From assembly GCA_964500205.1 (NCBI GenBank), contig CAZCNS010000004.1, forward strand, positions 62,001-126,000: a stretch of DNA of 64,000 nt, read 5' to 3'. Position numbers and translations under genes: made by a program. The notes below the pieces were generated by a model. The model made no database searches and had not been told where the DNA came from. It saw only the letters and a program-made list of their open reading frames with translations. This stretch comes from UBA10329 sp964500205 (GTDB lineage Bacteria > Bacteroidota > Bacteroidia > UBA10329). This document shows, in pieces, positions 33,488 to 42,955 of this stretch; position 1 is the stretch's first letter; every line of letters begins with the position of its first letter.

Positions 33488-35275
33488 TTGCTGCGCAACT
33501 GGGCCACCGCAATCCTGACGGGCCTGGGGCTGCTGCTCTTCGCCTCGCAGACCCACTGGCAGCGAGTGGCGGACGAACCGCTCATCCTCACCGATGGGCG
33601 CGGGTATTACAGCTACCTGCCTGCCTTCTTCATCCACGGTGATGCGTCCTACGGTTTCCTCGCGGAGACGGACGCACTGCATTACGTCAATGCCGAGCAG
33701 ACGGGGTTTGTGAACGATGCTCCGCAGGGCAGGGTCAACAAGTATTTTGTTGGAACGGCTGTGATCATGTCGCCTTTCTTTGCCGCGGGCGCGGTGGTGG
33801 CCAGGCTCGCAGGCCATACGGTGGACGGCTACTCGCCCCCGTTTCAACTGGCGGTCGGGGTGGCGGCCATCTTCTACCTCGTACTGGGGATGATGCTTCT
33901 GCAGCTATTCATGCGGAACATCGGATTCCCTGCTTGGCCCTCGGCACTGGCCGCACTGCTGACTGTGTTCGGTACCAACCTGCTGTACTACACGCTGTAC
34001 GAGCCGAGCATGTCGCACGTCTATTCGTTCGCGATGGTCTCAGCACTGCTTTTTCTGACGGAAAGAGCGGTCAGCGGTCAGCGGTCATGGCTTTGGCCTG
34101 TGGTCGGTGTGGTTCTCGGAATCATTGTACTCATCCGTCCTACCAACGCGGTGATGGCGCTTGCACTGCCTGCCGCTGCGGGCGGGATGATGCCGCTTTT
34201 GCAGGCTTTAGAAAACCTTTTTTTAAAAAAGAAACTCCTGTTATTTTCTTTTTTGGGAATGATGCTGGTGGTGATGCTGCAGCCTCTGGCATACCTCTGG
34301 CAGACGGGCAGTTTCATCGTCTATTCCTACGGTGAGGAAGGGTTCAATTTCCTCTCTCCCGCGCTTGTGGAGGTGCTATTCAGTTACCGCAGGGGCCTGT
34401 TCGTTTACGCCCCGATTATGCTGGTGGCGGTCATCGGTCTTTTTTCGTGGAGAAAAAATGCACCTGAAAGGGCGGGCTGGACGTTGCTCACGCTCGGTGT
34501 CGCGCTGTGGGTCATCGCCTCGTGGTGGATGTGGTGGTACGGTGGGGCGTTCGGTCACCGTGCCTTCATTGAGTATTTCCCGTTGATGGCCATCGGACTG
34601 GCCCATGTGCTTCATCGTGGGTTATGGATTTTTCCGAATACGGTACTCTTTATGTGCGGTCTGGGCTGCCTGGCCGTTCAGGTCGTGCAGACCTATCAGT
34701 ACGTGGAAAAGATTCTTCCTTTCGACAACATCGACCGCACGAAATACCGCTCACTGTTCCTGCGCACGGGCAGCGACCTGGCCTGGTACTACCCCGGCTA
34801 CGCGAACGAGGGCAGCTACACCGGTCTTGACAGCGTTACCTTCTTCCACAATCTCGAGGAGGAGCGCGGCTGGGGCGGTGAGGATGGCCGAACGGATGCC
34901 CTTGCGCACTCGGGCAGCTGGTCGGCATGCATCTCTGACAAAGGCCAGTACGGCCTCACGCTCCGCCAACGTGCCGGTGACCTTCCGCTCAAGGCCAACG
35001 CAGTCCGAGTGGAGGGCATGGTGCGCGCAAGATGGCGTTCAAGTGCCTTGTTTGTCTGCTCCTTGCAGGGTGAGGATGGCAACGCTTATTTCTGGCAGAA
35101 AAGGCCGCTACGCCCGCAGTTCCTCTTCGGAGCGGAATGGTCGCCCTGTCATGCAGTGTTCTTCACTGGTGAACCGAGAAGCGAGAACGATGTTTTCGTG
35201 ATCTACATGATGAAGGAGGACGGCTCCATGGCCTGTGTGGATGATCTCAAAGTGACATTCATCCATGCGCGCTGA
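33488..35275 (+). CDS. Polytopic membrane protein, GT-C-like; tandem paralogue A
   Basis: 595 residues with about eleven hydrophobic segments and a soluble C-terminal domain of about 170. It shares with the next gene the first-loop motif D-x-x-GYY-x-YL, GRVNKYF-GTAV--PFF, the VDGYS-PF block, YEPSMSH-YSF and EGFNFLSP-hyphen-like EGF-F blocks, so the two arose by duplication. The first loop suits a GT-C catalytic site. The start is a TTG three bases after the GT2 stop; no better ATG exists nearby. Residues coded by 34066-34086 come from three copies of AGCGGTC. A basic KKK loop is coded by an A-rich run (TTA AAA AAG AAA). Confidence 0.8.
   Translation: MLRNWATAILTGLGLLLFASQTHWQRVADEPLILTDGRGYYSYLPAFFIHGDASYGFLAETDALHYVNAEQTGFVNDAPQGRVNKYFVGTAVIMSPFFAAGAVVARLAGHTVDGYSPPFQLAVGVAAIFYLVLGMMLLQLFMRNIGFPAWPSALAALLTVFGTNLLYYTLYEPSMSHVYSFAMVSALLFLTERAVSGQRSWLWPVVGVVLGIIVLIRPTNAVMALALPAAAGGMMPLLQALENLFLKKKLLLFSFLGMMLVVMLQPLAYLWQTGSFIVYSYGEEGFNFLSPALVEVLFSYRRGLFVYAPIMLVAVIGLFSWRKNAPERAGWTLLTLGVALWVIASWWMWWYGGAFGHRAFIEYFPLMAIGLAHVLHRGLWIFPNTVLFMCGLGCLAVQVVQTYQYVEKILPFDNIDRTKYRSLFLRTGSDLAWYYPGYANEGSYTGLDSVTFFHNLEEERGWGGEDGRTDALAHSGSWSACISDKGQYGLTLRQRAGDLPLKANAVRVEGMVRARWRSSALFVCSLQGEDGNAYFWQKRPLRPQFLFGAEWSPCHAVFFTGEPRSENDVFVIYMMKEDGSMACVDDLKVTFIHAR
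34066..34086. repeat. (AGCGGTC)3 tandem heptamer inside a coding region
   Basis: Three exact copies of a 7-bp unit within paralogue A of the membrane-protein pair. Gain or loss of one unit would shift the frame. Confidence 0.6.
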
Positions 35276-37085
35276 CGGAAGGGGGAAATGGCTGTGGTAC
35301 GGCACGCTAGCCCTGTGCGTTGTCGTGGCCCTGTTCTTCGGACAGAAGCGCGAGTGGCACAACCTCGCGATGTACGGGATGATCCATGCCGATGCGCAGG
35401 GCTACTACGGCTATCTGGTGGCCACCTTCATCGAGCATTCGTTCGACTGGGAGCAGGTGATATCCAGCTATGCAGATGTCTATTTCGGTGGTGGCGGAGC
35501 GGACTTTACCGTGATGACCGAGCATGGTCGGGTGAATAAGTACTATGCAGGCACGGCTGTGCTCATGCTGCCCTTCTTCGCGCTGTCGTGCCTTGCAGCG
35601 TGGTTGCTCGGCTTTCCTGTGGACGGCTACTCGGTGCCATTCCACGTGGGCATGATGCTGGGGGCATTGTCATACGTCATCGCGGGGTTGGCTCTGCTTG
35701 GCAGTTGGTTGCGGGGCAGGGGATTCAGCTACGGAATGATCTCTGCCGCTGCGGCAGGGGTCTTCCTTGGGACAGGCCTGTTCTATTACACGGTGATGGA
35801 GCCTGCCATGTCCCATGCTTACAGCTTCTTTCTGTTCTGCGCGTTCATCCCTGCTGCCGATCTGGCCATGCAGCGCGTGGATACGCGGTCACTCACGTTG
35901 CTCAGTATGGTGTTGGCGCTTATCGTATTGGTGCGGCCCACGAACGTGGTCATCGTGCTGGCCATGCCGTTTGTGGCAGGAGGGTTTTCACCATTCATGG
36001 TGTTCCTAAATGGGCTTTTTCAAAAAAAGAAACTCTTTATGACCGCTTTATCGGTTGCGGTTCTGATCGTGGGCATTCAGCCCATTTTCTACCTGCTGCA
36101 AGTAGGCCGACCGCTGGTCTGGTCGTACAGCGGTGAGGGGTTTGATTTCACCGACCCGCAGGTTCTCAACGTGCTCTTCAGCTATCAGAAGGGACTTTTC
36201 GTCTACTACCCGTGGACACTGTTCGCTGTATTTGGCCTTGTGGCCATGCTGGTCGTTGATACAGCACGCGCATTGTGGTTGGCCGTGTTCCTGTCGGTAT
36301 CCGTTTATGTGGTTTCCTCTTGGTGGAACTGGTACTACGGATCCAGTTTCGGGATGAGGGCCATGATCGACCATCTGCCATTCTTCATGGTGATGATGAC
36401 GTATCTGCTACGTGCCGTTCCATCCTCCGTGCGGATGTTTCTCATCCCGCTGTCAATGTTGGCCGTGCCGCTCAATTTCATCCAGACCTTTCAGTACAAC
36501 AAGTTCATTATTCACTGGGATGGCATGGATCGCGAACGGTATTGGAAGGTGTTCTTGCGGACAGCCCCGCATTTCGAGGGCATTTTTTACCGGACCGAGA
36601 GCGGACCGTTATTCAATGAGGCCGATGTAGAAAGGGTCCATGTGCTTGCCACCGATCTTGAAGATCTGGGCGATGATTGGGGCACACAGGGAAGGACTGA
36701 CGCGAGATCATTCTCAGGCCAGTGGTCGAGCCTCATTGGAAAGGACAACCCTTATGGCCCGACCATCGGTGTGCCTTGGGCAAGCGCAGGCAATGAAGAA
36801 GGAAAGCGGTTCCTGAAACTGACCATGATGGCTTGGGCTGACAAGGCGTTCTCAAACCTACAGGTAGCCTATTCTTTCAATGCTGGTGAGCGCCACTACG
36901 GTCATAACTACATCGATCTTTCCACGCAACTTACGGACGCAAGGCTGTGGGTGGAGGTGACGCACATCGCGGAGGTTGCGCCCCCCGGATCGCCTGAGGA
37001 CGCGTGGATCCTTTATCCCTACACGACCGGCAACAATGACATTTTCGTGGACGACATCAGCTATGAGGTGGTGACGGTGAGGTGA
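35265..37085 (+). CDS. Polytopic membrane protein, GT-C-like; tandem paralogue B
   Basis: 606 residues, again about eleven hydrophobic segments and a soluble C-terminal domain with beta-rich wording. It keeps DAQGYYGYL, GRVNKYYAGTAV, VDGYSVPF, MEPAMSHAYSF and GEGFDFTDP of paralogue A. The ATG lies inside the end of that gene (11-bp overlap). The same A-rich KKK codons recur at the matching site. Probably transfers a sugar or other group on the periplasmic side using the polyprenyl-linked donors of this operon; inferred. Confidence 0.8.
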   Translation: MRADGRGKWLWYGTLALCVVVALFFGQKREWHNLAMYGMIHADAQGYYGYLVATFIEHSFDWEQVISSYADVYFGGGGADFTVMTEHGRVNKYYAGTAVLMLPFFALSCLAAWLLGFPVDGYSVPFHVGMMLGALSYVIAGLALLGSWLRGRGFSYGMISAAAAGVFLGTGLFYYTVMEPAMSHAYSFFLFCAFIPAADLAMQRVDTRSLTLLSMVLALIVLVRPTNVVIVLAMPFVAGGFSPFMVFLNGLFQKKKLFMTALSVAVLIVGIQPIFYLLQVGRPLVWSYSGEGFDFTDPQVLNVLFSYQKGLFVYYPWTLFAVFGLVAMLVVDTARALWLAVFLSVSVYVVSSWWNWYYGSSFGMRAMIDHLPFFMVMMTYLLRAVPSSVRMFLIPLSMLAVPLNFIQTFQYNKFIIHWDGMDRERYWKVFLRTAPHFEGIFYRTESGPLFNEADVERVHVLATDLEDLGDDWGTQGRTDARSFSGQWSSLIGKDNPYGPTIGVPWASAGNEEGKRFLKLTMMAWADKAFSNLQVAYSFNAGERHYGHNYIDLSTQLTDARLWVEVTHIAEVAPPGSPEDAWILYPYTTGNNDIFVDDISYEVVTVR

Positions 37086-37100
37086 CAGCGGACTCGAGAT

Positions 37101-38522
37101 TCAGAACCAACCTTCCAGCACCTGCATGAGTCCTACGATGAGGACTATCGCCATCAGGTTGACGAGGATGCCTGCCCGCATCATCTGCCCCACGGTGACC
37201 CGTCCACTGGCGAAGACCACTGCATTGGGCGGTGTGGAGATGGGCATCATGAAGGCACAGCTTGCAGCCAACGTGACGGGTATGGCGAGGTAGGCCGCAC
37301 CGATGTCCGTCTGCTGCGCAATGCCGAACACCACCGGCAGCAGCACAGTGACCAGCGCCACATTGCTCATCACCTCGGTGGCAAAAAGGGCCACGGCAGT
37401 CAGTCCAAGGCAGAGCAGCAGTGCAGACCCGCTGAAGGAGGATGCCACGTGCTCTCCCACCAGCAGGATGATACCCGCCTGTTCCAATCCGCCTGCCATC
37501 GCCAGTCCGCCCCCGAACAGGATAAGGATACCCCAAGGCAGCCGAATGGTGCTGCGCCAGTCGAGGATGAACTCGCCTCTTTTCCATGAAACGGGCACCA
37601 TGAACATCAGCAGTCCACCGCCCATCGCAATGTTCGTGTTGTTGAGGACTGAAGACCCGATGACCGCGTTGATCTGCGGTGCAAAGACCCAGCAGAACAC
37701 TGTCAGGGCAAACACGGCCAGCACCGAGCCCTCCGCACGCCCCAAACTGCCGAGGCCCTCCCATTTCCCGTCAAAAAGCTCCTTGAGGCCATCAATACGG
37801 ACATCCTTCACAGGGAAGACCACTTTCGTCAGAAGCAGGTAGGTGAAAAGGAGCATCCCCGCGCCCACTGGGATTCCGATGACCAGCCATCTACCGAAGG
37901 CGAAATCCTCTCCGAACGCATCGAGCCAGTAGCCCGCGAACACGATGTTGGGCGGGGTGCCGATCAGCGTCACCATGCCCCCGATGTTGGCCGCATAGGC
38001 GATTCCAAGCATCAGCAGGAGGCCGAACCTCTTGACCGTCTTTTCATCCGCGCGACCTTCCACCACTGCCAGTACCGACAGCGCGATGGGCAGCATCATC
38101 ACGGCCGTGGCGGTGTTGCTGATCCACATTGCCACCGCTGCGGTAGCCACCATGAAGCCGAGCACCACACCGTTGAGGCCCGTGCCGGTGAGCCGCACCA
38201 GCCCGAAGGCGATGCGTTCGTGAAGCCTGCGCTCTTCCATTGCCAGCGCAATGAGAAAACCTCCGAGGAAAAGGAATACGATCGGACTGCCGTAGGGTGC
38301 GAAGGTCTCCTTGAGGCTCATGATGCCCAGCGCAGGGAAAAGTACCATCGGCAGCATGGCGGTGGTATAGATGGGCAGTGCCTCGGTGACCCACCAGACG
38401 AGCATCCACGCGGCCACGGCAAGCACACGGGTGGCGAGAACCGTCTGTCCGGGGTCGAGCAGCAGGACGAGGCCGAATGCCATCGGGCCGAGAATGTAAC
38501 CGATGCGCCTGATTGCTGTCAT
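37101..38522 (-). CDS. SLC13 (DASS)-family sodium/anion symporter
   Basis: 473 residues, polytopic, with the two substrate-clamp motifs TPPNIVFAG and STPPNAVVFASG and the GNxA-like ISNTATAVMMLPIA. The family takes up dicarboxylates or sulfate with sodium. Convergent with the operon to its left (15 bp apart). No regulator is nearby. Confidence 0.9.
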   Translation of the reverse strand: MTAIRRIGYILGPMAFGLVLLLDPGQTVLATRVLAVAAWMLVWWVTEALPIYTTAMLPMVLFPALGIMSLKETFAPYGSPIVFLFLGGFLIALAMEERRLHERIAFGLVRLTGTGLNGVVLGFMVATAAVAMWISNTATAVMMLPIALSVLAVVEGRADEKTVKRFGLLLMLGIAYAANIGGMVTLIGTPPNIVFAGYWLDAFGEDFAFGRWLVIGIPVGAGMLLFTYLLLTKVVFPVKDVRIDGLKELFDGKWEGLGSLGRAEGSVLAVFALTVFCWVFAPQINAVIGSSVLNNTNIAMGGGLLMFMVPVSWKRGEFILDWRSTIRLPWGILILFGGGLAMAGGLEQAGIILLVGEHVASSFSGSALLLCLGLTAVALFATEVMSNVALVTVLLPVVFGIAQQTDIGAAYLAIPVTLAASCAFMMPISTPPNAVVFASGRVTVGQMMRAGILVNLMAIVLIVGLMQVLEGWF

Positions 38523-38557
38523 CAGGAGTGTTTCGTTGGAAAGTAGTCCAATGCCTG

Positions 38558-38573
38558 TCCCGATTATTCGGGA
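38558..38573. repeat. Short hairpin TCCCGA-TTAT-TCGGGA
   Basis: A perfect 6-bp stem with a 4-base loop in the gap between the SLC13 start and the hydrolase stop, followed by GTTTTAA on the plus strand. It resembles the TCCCGC/GCGGGA stems at 53634 and 55160 and may be a small dispersed element or weak terminator. Confidence 0.4.
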
Positions 38574-38653
38574 GTTTTAACCGTGGGAACCGCGTGGTTT
38601 CAGTGATTGCAGGAGAACCGCTTTAACGGTTTGGATTTTTGAAGGAAAAAAAG

Positions 38654-40564
38654 TCAGAGGCTACGCACGCCTTGTCCGATCGGCAGGAAGGCCGCTGTGC
38701 CGCTGCTCTCGCCCACGAGGATCCGCATCTCCTTGGGCCTAACCGATTCCTCGGGCAGGTCGAAGTGGTCCGCATCGGCATTGCCCACCGCGATGCGGAT
38801 GCGGTTGCCCTTCGCCACCACGTAGCTTGTAGGGATCAGATTGACCAATGCAGCGCGGAATTCCCAAGGTTGCAGCGGTTGGCGGTCCTCCTCCTTGTAC
38901 GAATGTTGTGGGAAGCGGCATTCATAATCACCTTTCTCGCACACCTTGAGATGCGTGATATCGAGCATCCCCTCGGTGATGTAGCGGCTCGTGCCATCGG
39001 GCAGCACCTCCTCCAGATACACGAACAGGTGGCCGTATCCGGTCTCGGTCGCCACGTTGAGCGTGACAAACGGGTGGCCCGTTATCTCAGTGTCCTCCTC
39101 CAGAGCAGGGCTGTCGAACACCACCATCAGCGAATCCTGTGCGTTGCGTGGGCCGTAGAAGGTGTTCTCGTACTTGTAGAGTACCGTCAGCGAGTTCCAG
39201 CGCGTGCCACCGCCCTTGGGGCCGTAGCCCGTGGTGGTGGTGTAATCGCAGTTGTGCAACAGGGTGTCCAAGGCGGTTGCCGTAGTGGACAAGGTATTCT
39301 TTCCGAAAGGAAATTCCCGCACCTCCACGTTGGCCGGAGGCCAGACGTCTGAGGCCACCCATTCCTCAGGCCCCATTCTGAAGAAATGCACGGGCGGGTC
39401 GGTGTCCAGACCGGTGTCAATACCCTTCACATGGTGGTCGAGAAACCGTAGGATCTCGCGCTCTACGTGGATGTCCTTCTCCTTTTTTATCCCTGAGAAA
39501 TTGGAGAAATGCTGGCCCGGGCCATGATCCCAGGGGCCGACCATCACGCGCTTGGTGTTGGTGGTGTTCCACAGTCCCTTGAACACCGAGTTGGGCAATG
39601 CTCCATCGAACCAGCCGCCTATGCGGAAGATAGGCACCCCGCTGGCCTCGATGTCCTCCTTGCGGGCATGGATGCTGCAATCATCGGCTGTCAGTTCGGC
39701 CCCGTAGCCGCGGTCGGGTTCATTGCGCGAATTCACGCGGTACAGCCCTTCGAAGATGTCGTAGTTGCGCTTGTGCTCGGCCATGGCCTGTTGGAGCAGC
39801 ACACCGCGCTTGTCGCCATGCACAGGGCTGGGCCATTTCACAAAGGTCTCGACTTTCTTGCCCAAAGGAGCCAGTGTGTTGAAATCGAGCGAGTTGGTGG
39901 TCAGTTTCCAAACTTTCACAAAAGGACTCTGACGGATACCGCCCGGATAGACGATGTCTGTGTACAGGTCGAAGATGTTGCTGCGCGGAATGGCCGCCTT
40001 AAGGGACGGGTGGCGGGTGATCAGAGCCAGCTCGGCCGTGGTGCCGGTATAGGAGATGCCCGTAGTGGCCGTATTGCCGTCACTCCATGGCTGGCCCACG
40101 ATCCAGTCGAGCATCTCGCCCATGTCTTGCACCTCCTGCGGGCTGAACTCCATGTCGCGGTGACCGAACGAGGCACCTGTACCTCGCAGGTCAACGATGG
40201 CAACCGCGTAGCCGTGAGAGGTGAGGAATTTGACCTCCTCTTCCGCTACGCTGCCAAAGGCCGGGTTCTTCAACGGTCGCCAGAATGCCTTGAGCTGGAA
40301 GGTGCGCACATAGCGTACGAAATAGACCACGGTCGGCACCTGTTTCCCTTCCTCAAGCTGTTTCGGGAGGAACACGTCCACAGCCAGCCGCACGCTGTCC
40401 GACATCGGCACATAGCTGGAGTTGTAACTGAATCCTTTGTAGGATGGGGTAGGGGAGTAGTCCTTGCCTAAGGTCTTGGAGGTATTTCCCTTTCCGCCTC
40501 CGCCCGCCATCAGCGGGGTGGTCAGCAGCAAGGAGAATAGGAGGGGGAGGAGGTTCATTCGCAT
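38654..40564 (-). CDS. CocE/NonD-family serine hydrolase, secreted
   Basis: 636 residues. A signal peptide (about 1-21, ending in TPLMA) is followed by a Gly-rich stretch. The alpha/beta-hydrolase core has the nucleophile elbow GISYTGTTAE, and the charge relay Asp and His in PWDHGPGQ. The C-terminal third is the jelly-roll domain of X-Pro dipeptidyl-peptidase/cocaine-esterase proteins. It would hydrolyse acyl or peptide bonds in the periplasm or outside. Substrate unknown; alone on its strand. Confidence 0.9.
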   Translation of the reverse strand: MRMNLLPLLFSLLLTTPLMAGGGGKGNTSKTLGKDYSPTPSYKGFSYNSSYVPMSDSVRLAVDVFLPKQLEEGKQVPTVVYFVRYVRTFQLKAFWRPLKNPAFGSVAEEEVKFLTSHGYAVAIVDLRGTGASFGHRDMEFSPQEVQDMGEMLDWIVGQPWSDGNTATTGISYTGTTAELALITRHPSLKAAIPRSNIFDLYTDIVYPGGIRQSPFVKVWKLTTNSLDFNTLAPLGKKVETFVKWPSPVHGDKRGVLLQQAMAEHKRNYDIFEGLYRVNSRNEPDRGYGAELTADDCSIHARKEDIEASGVPIFRIGGWFDGALPNSVFKGLWNTTNTKRVMVGPWDHGPGQHFSNFSGIKKEKDIHVEREILRFLDHHVKGIDTGLDTDPPVHFFRMGPEEWVASDVWPPANVEVREFPFGKNTLSTTATALDTLLHNCDYTTTTGYGPKGGGTRWNSLTVLYKYENTFYGPRNAQDSLMVVFDSPALEEDTEITGHPFVTLNVATETGYGHLFVYLEEVLPDGTSRYITEGMLDITHLKVCEKGDYECRFPQHSYKEEDRQPLQPWEFRAALVNLIPTSYVVAKGNRIRIAVGNADADHFDLPEESVRPKEMRILVGESSGTAAFLPIGQGVRSL

Positions 40565-40638
40565 GATGGCGAAGATAAGCGGCCCGCGTCACCCTCGGAA
40601 ACTCCCGTATGCCGGAAATGAATTGATAACCTTGACGC

Positions 40639-40836
40639 TCAGCTACCCAGCCGGTGGATCATCTTGGCCACTGTGATGGTCATCAGTACCAGCAGCACGC
40701 CCAGCACGAAGCTGAACGAGCCTTTGAAGAAATCCGGACGTTTCTTGATGTCCTCTCGATACGCGTAAATCATGCCTGCCACGAACACGATGGCGAACAC
40801 CCCTGCGAAAATCCAATGGCCTTTGGTGACGTTCAT
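40639..40836 (-). CDS. Small membrane protein, two TM helices
   Basis: 65 residues with two hydrophobic helices (about 8-24 and 43-60) joined by a basic loop YREDIKKRPDFFKGS. Conserved-looking but not assigned to a function. Preceded by an exact -7 element TAACTTTG 45 bases upstream, so it has its own promoter. Confidence 0.75.
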   Translation of the reverse strand: MNVTKGHWIFAGVFAIVFVAGMIYAYREDIKKRPDFFKGSFSFVLGVLLVLMTITVAKMIHRLGS

Positions 40837-40880
40837 TGCTGTGGTTTTCTGACGGCAGCACCCCCTCCCGCTCGATGCAC

Positions 40881-40888
40881 CAAAGTTA
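40881..40888 (-). promoter_or_regulatory. Candidate -7 element TAACTTTG
   Basis: Exact TAnnTTTG match on the minus strand upstream of the 65-residue membrane protein gene. The leader would be about 40 bases. The ECF sigma factor gene starts divergently about 90 bp away. Confidence 0.45.
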
Positions 40889-40973
40889 TGGTCTGCCCAT
40901 GTGTTCAGTCATTTTTTTCGACCATTTGTAACCATTGTCCCGAACTTGGCATCTTCAGTCTGAGCCGAAGGCC

Positions 40974-41519
40974 ATGGACAGCAGCACACTGACAGACGCA
41001 TTGCAAAGGGCGGACACGCGGGCGCAGCGATGGCTTTACGACACACATGCGTCCGCACTCTACGCCATCTGTCTGAGGTACATGCCTGACGAGGCCCGCG
41101 CTCAAGACTGTCTTCAGGAGACGTTCATCACCATCTACCGCAAGGTGGGAGAGCTGCGTGAGGCGGTCGCCCTGGAGGGCTGGATGAGGCGCATTACCGT
41201 CAACACCTGCCTGATGGCACTCCGCAAGGACGGTAGGCGTGACCTTGGGCTTGACAACCTTGGTGTAGATGAGCCAGTGGCAATGGACGCAGATGCGGTG
41301 TCGGCCATGTCGGCAGACGAACTTTTTACCACCGTCCGTCAACTACCCGATGGGCTGCGCGAGGTGTTTAACCTCTTCGCCATAGAGGGCCATCCGCATT
41401 CGGAGATAGCCACGATGCTCGGCATCTCAGAGTCTAACTCGAAGGTGCGGCTCAACAGAGCGAGGAGTATTCTGAAGGAAAAACTGGAAAAAATGGGAGT
41501 CACCGCCAGCAGCAGGTGA
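40974..41519 (+). CDS. ECF-type RNA polymerase sigma factor
   Basis: About 181 residues with sigma region 2 (LYAICLRYMPDEARAQDCLQETF) and region 4 (LPDGLREVFNLFAIEGHPHSEIATMLGIS, a helix-turn-helix). It lacks regions 1 and 3. The frame is open 13 codons farther up; the ATG at 40974 gives the normal N-terminus. It ends within the next gene's possible GTG start (GTGA), so the two are coupled. ECF factors respond to envelope signals through a partner protein, here probably the next gene product. Confidence 0.9.
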   Translation: MDSSTLTDALQRADTRAQRWLYDTHASALYAICLRYMPDEARAQDCLQETFITIYRKVGELREAVALEGWMRRITVNTCLMALRKDGRRDLGLDNLGVDEPVAMDADAVSAMSADELFTTVRQLPDGLREVFNLFAIEGHPHSEIATMLGISESNSKVRLNRARSILKEKLEKMGVTASSR

Positions 41520-41539
41520 TTCCAAAAGATGAGATCGTC

Positions 41540-42904
41540 ATGGAGAGCAAGAACAGCACAGCAGAGGAGCAGATGGCCGCGAAGCTTCGCGGGCACAGCG
41601 TGGCCCCGCCCCAGGGGGTCTGGACGGGCATCGAAGACAGGCTCGCAGGTGGGAGCAAGAAGATAGGGCTGATGTGGCTGCCCGATGCCGGTGCCATGGT
41701 GCTCTGGCTTACCATGACAGTGGGCTTCCACACGGGAATGCTCGGTTCCTCCGGGCTGTCGCACGCGAATGGGCCAGTGACAGCGTCTGCTGTGGAAGCA
41801 GAGGTCGGTGAGGCAGTCGAAGCCCCGATTCGCCAGTCCGATTTCTCCAAAAGTGAAAAGGAGACAACTGGCGCATTGAAAGCAGAGTACGCTGACGGGC
41901 TGGTGAAAAGCTCTTATTCAAGTAGAAATGAAGCAGCCAGAACAGCGGAATTACCGAGGGAGGGCAACACAGCTTCCCATTCGCAACTCGAGGCCTCCAA
42001 GTCTCAGATGAAGATTGTGGCCGATGTCCCTGCCATGGCCGAAAAGCTCGATTCGGAGGGGTCGCTGATAGCGGATGCGGCCATGTCCTCTGCGAAGCAG
42101 ATGTCGGCAGCAAGTGCTGCCGTGCAGATTGAGAAGACCGCTCCCTCACTCATGGGGTGGAGGCCCCTCAGCCCGATTTTTTCTGGGGAAAGTCCTTTGG
42201 AAGAAATAGTAGAGGATGACATGATGGCGGAGCGGAATCCCTTCGCGAAGGCCCTGAGGCGGCATCAGTTCTTTCTCGGAATCGGTGGCACGGCCAATCT
42301 GGTCTCCATTTTCAACCAGAATAACCGCAATGCCTTTGGAGGCCGTGAGTTGCCATACAAACCCACGTTCGGCTACGCGGGCTATTTGCGCATTGGCTAC
42401 CGTTATCGCCATCGCTATGGAGTGGAGACGGGGTTCGTCTTCCATAGCAGGCAGGGCCAGCACTATGAGGGGCGGATCAACAATGCCGTGGCCACTCGGC
42501 AGGTGGACATGACATATATGCAGGTGCCGCTGGTATTGCGTTACACATTTGGCAAGACCTTCTCTAAGAATATGCCCTCACCTTGGGTCATTGGCATCGG
42601 GGCGCAGTTCGGATTCCTGACCGCAGCCTCAGAGCAGTTCGAGGGCAACGAGGCATCGTTTCAAGGAGAATTCTTCCCGGTAGAAGACTATCGCGCCTAT
42701 CTGCGGCCGATGGAGGTGGCCGGGGTGCTTACCATCGACAAGGAGTTCTATTTCCACAGGAACATGTTCGTGTCGGTGGGGCTGCGGACCACCATCGGCA
42801 GCGACATCAATGCAGAGGGATCGCCAGCCCCCGATGATTACGGCAAGAGCCACAATTTCACCTTCGGACTCAACGTGTCATTCAATGGCTTTCTCGAAAG
42901 ATGA
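41540..42904 (+). CDS. Sigma-partner protein: cytoplasmic segment, TM helix and outer-membrane-type beta-barrel
   Basis: About 454 residues. The first 40 are hydrophilic and look like a short anti-sigma segment. One TM helix (about 45-65, GLMWLPDAGAMVLWLTMTVG) follows. A Ser/Ala/Glu-rich linker of about 150 residues leads to a C-terminal domain (about 240-454) of alternating strands, FFLGIGGTANLVSIF, YLRIGYRYRHRYGVETG, VPLVLRYTFG and HNFTFGLNVSF, typical of PorT-type outer-membrane barrels. A GTG eight codons upstream overlaps the sigma factor stop. A protein spanning both membranes that senses barrel or envelope state is inferred. Confidence 0.75.
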   Translation: MESKNSTAEEQMAAKLRGHSVAPPQGVWTGIEDRLAGGSKKIGLMWLPDAGAMVLWLTMTVGFHTGMLGSSGLSHANGPVTASAVEAEVGEAVEAPIRQSDFSKSEKETTGALKAEYADGLVKSSYSSRNEAARTAELPREGNTASHSQLEASKSQMKIVADVPAMAEKLDSEGSLIADAAMSSAKQMSAASAAVQIEKTAPSLMGWRPLSPIFSGESPLEEIVEDDMMAERNPFAKALRRHQFFLGIGGTANLVSIFNQNNRNAFGGRELPYKPTFGYAGYLRIGYRYRHRYGVETGFVFHSRQGQHYEGRINNAVATRQVDMTYMQVPLVLRYTFGKTFSKNMPSPWVIGIGAQFGFLTAASEQFEGNEASFQGEFFPVEDYRAYLRPMEVAGVLTIDKEFYFHRNMFVSVGLRTTIGSDINAEGSPAPDDYGKSHNFTFGLNVSFNGFLER

Positions 42905-42927
42905 ACCATCACTGACCGACCACTCTC

Positions 42928-42955
42928 GTCCCTCGCCCCTCGCCCCTCGTCCCTT
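42928..42955. repeat. Heptamer-period tract (four units, GYCCCTC type)
   Basis: Units GTCCCTC, GCCCCTC twice, GTCCCTT fill the gap between the convergent barrel-protein and asd genes and end on the asd stop codon. Confidence 0.65.

Noticed and set aside
39509..40471. 320-codon plus-strand ORF opposite the CocE/NonD gene
   Set aside because: Shadow of a gene with signal peptide and catalytic motifs on the other strand.
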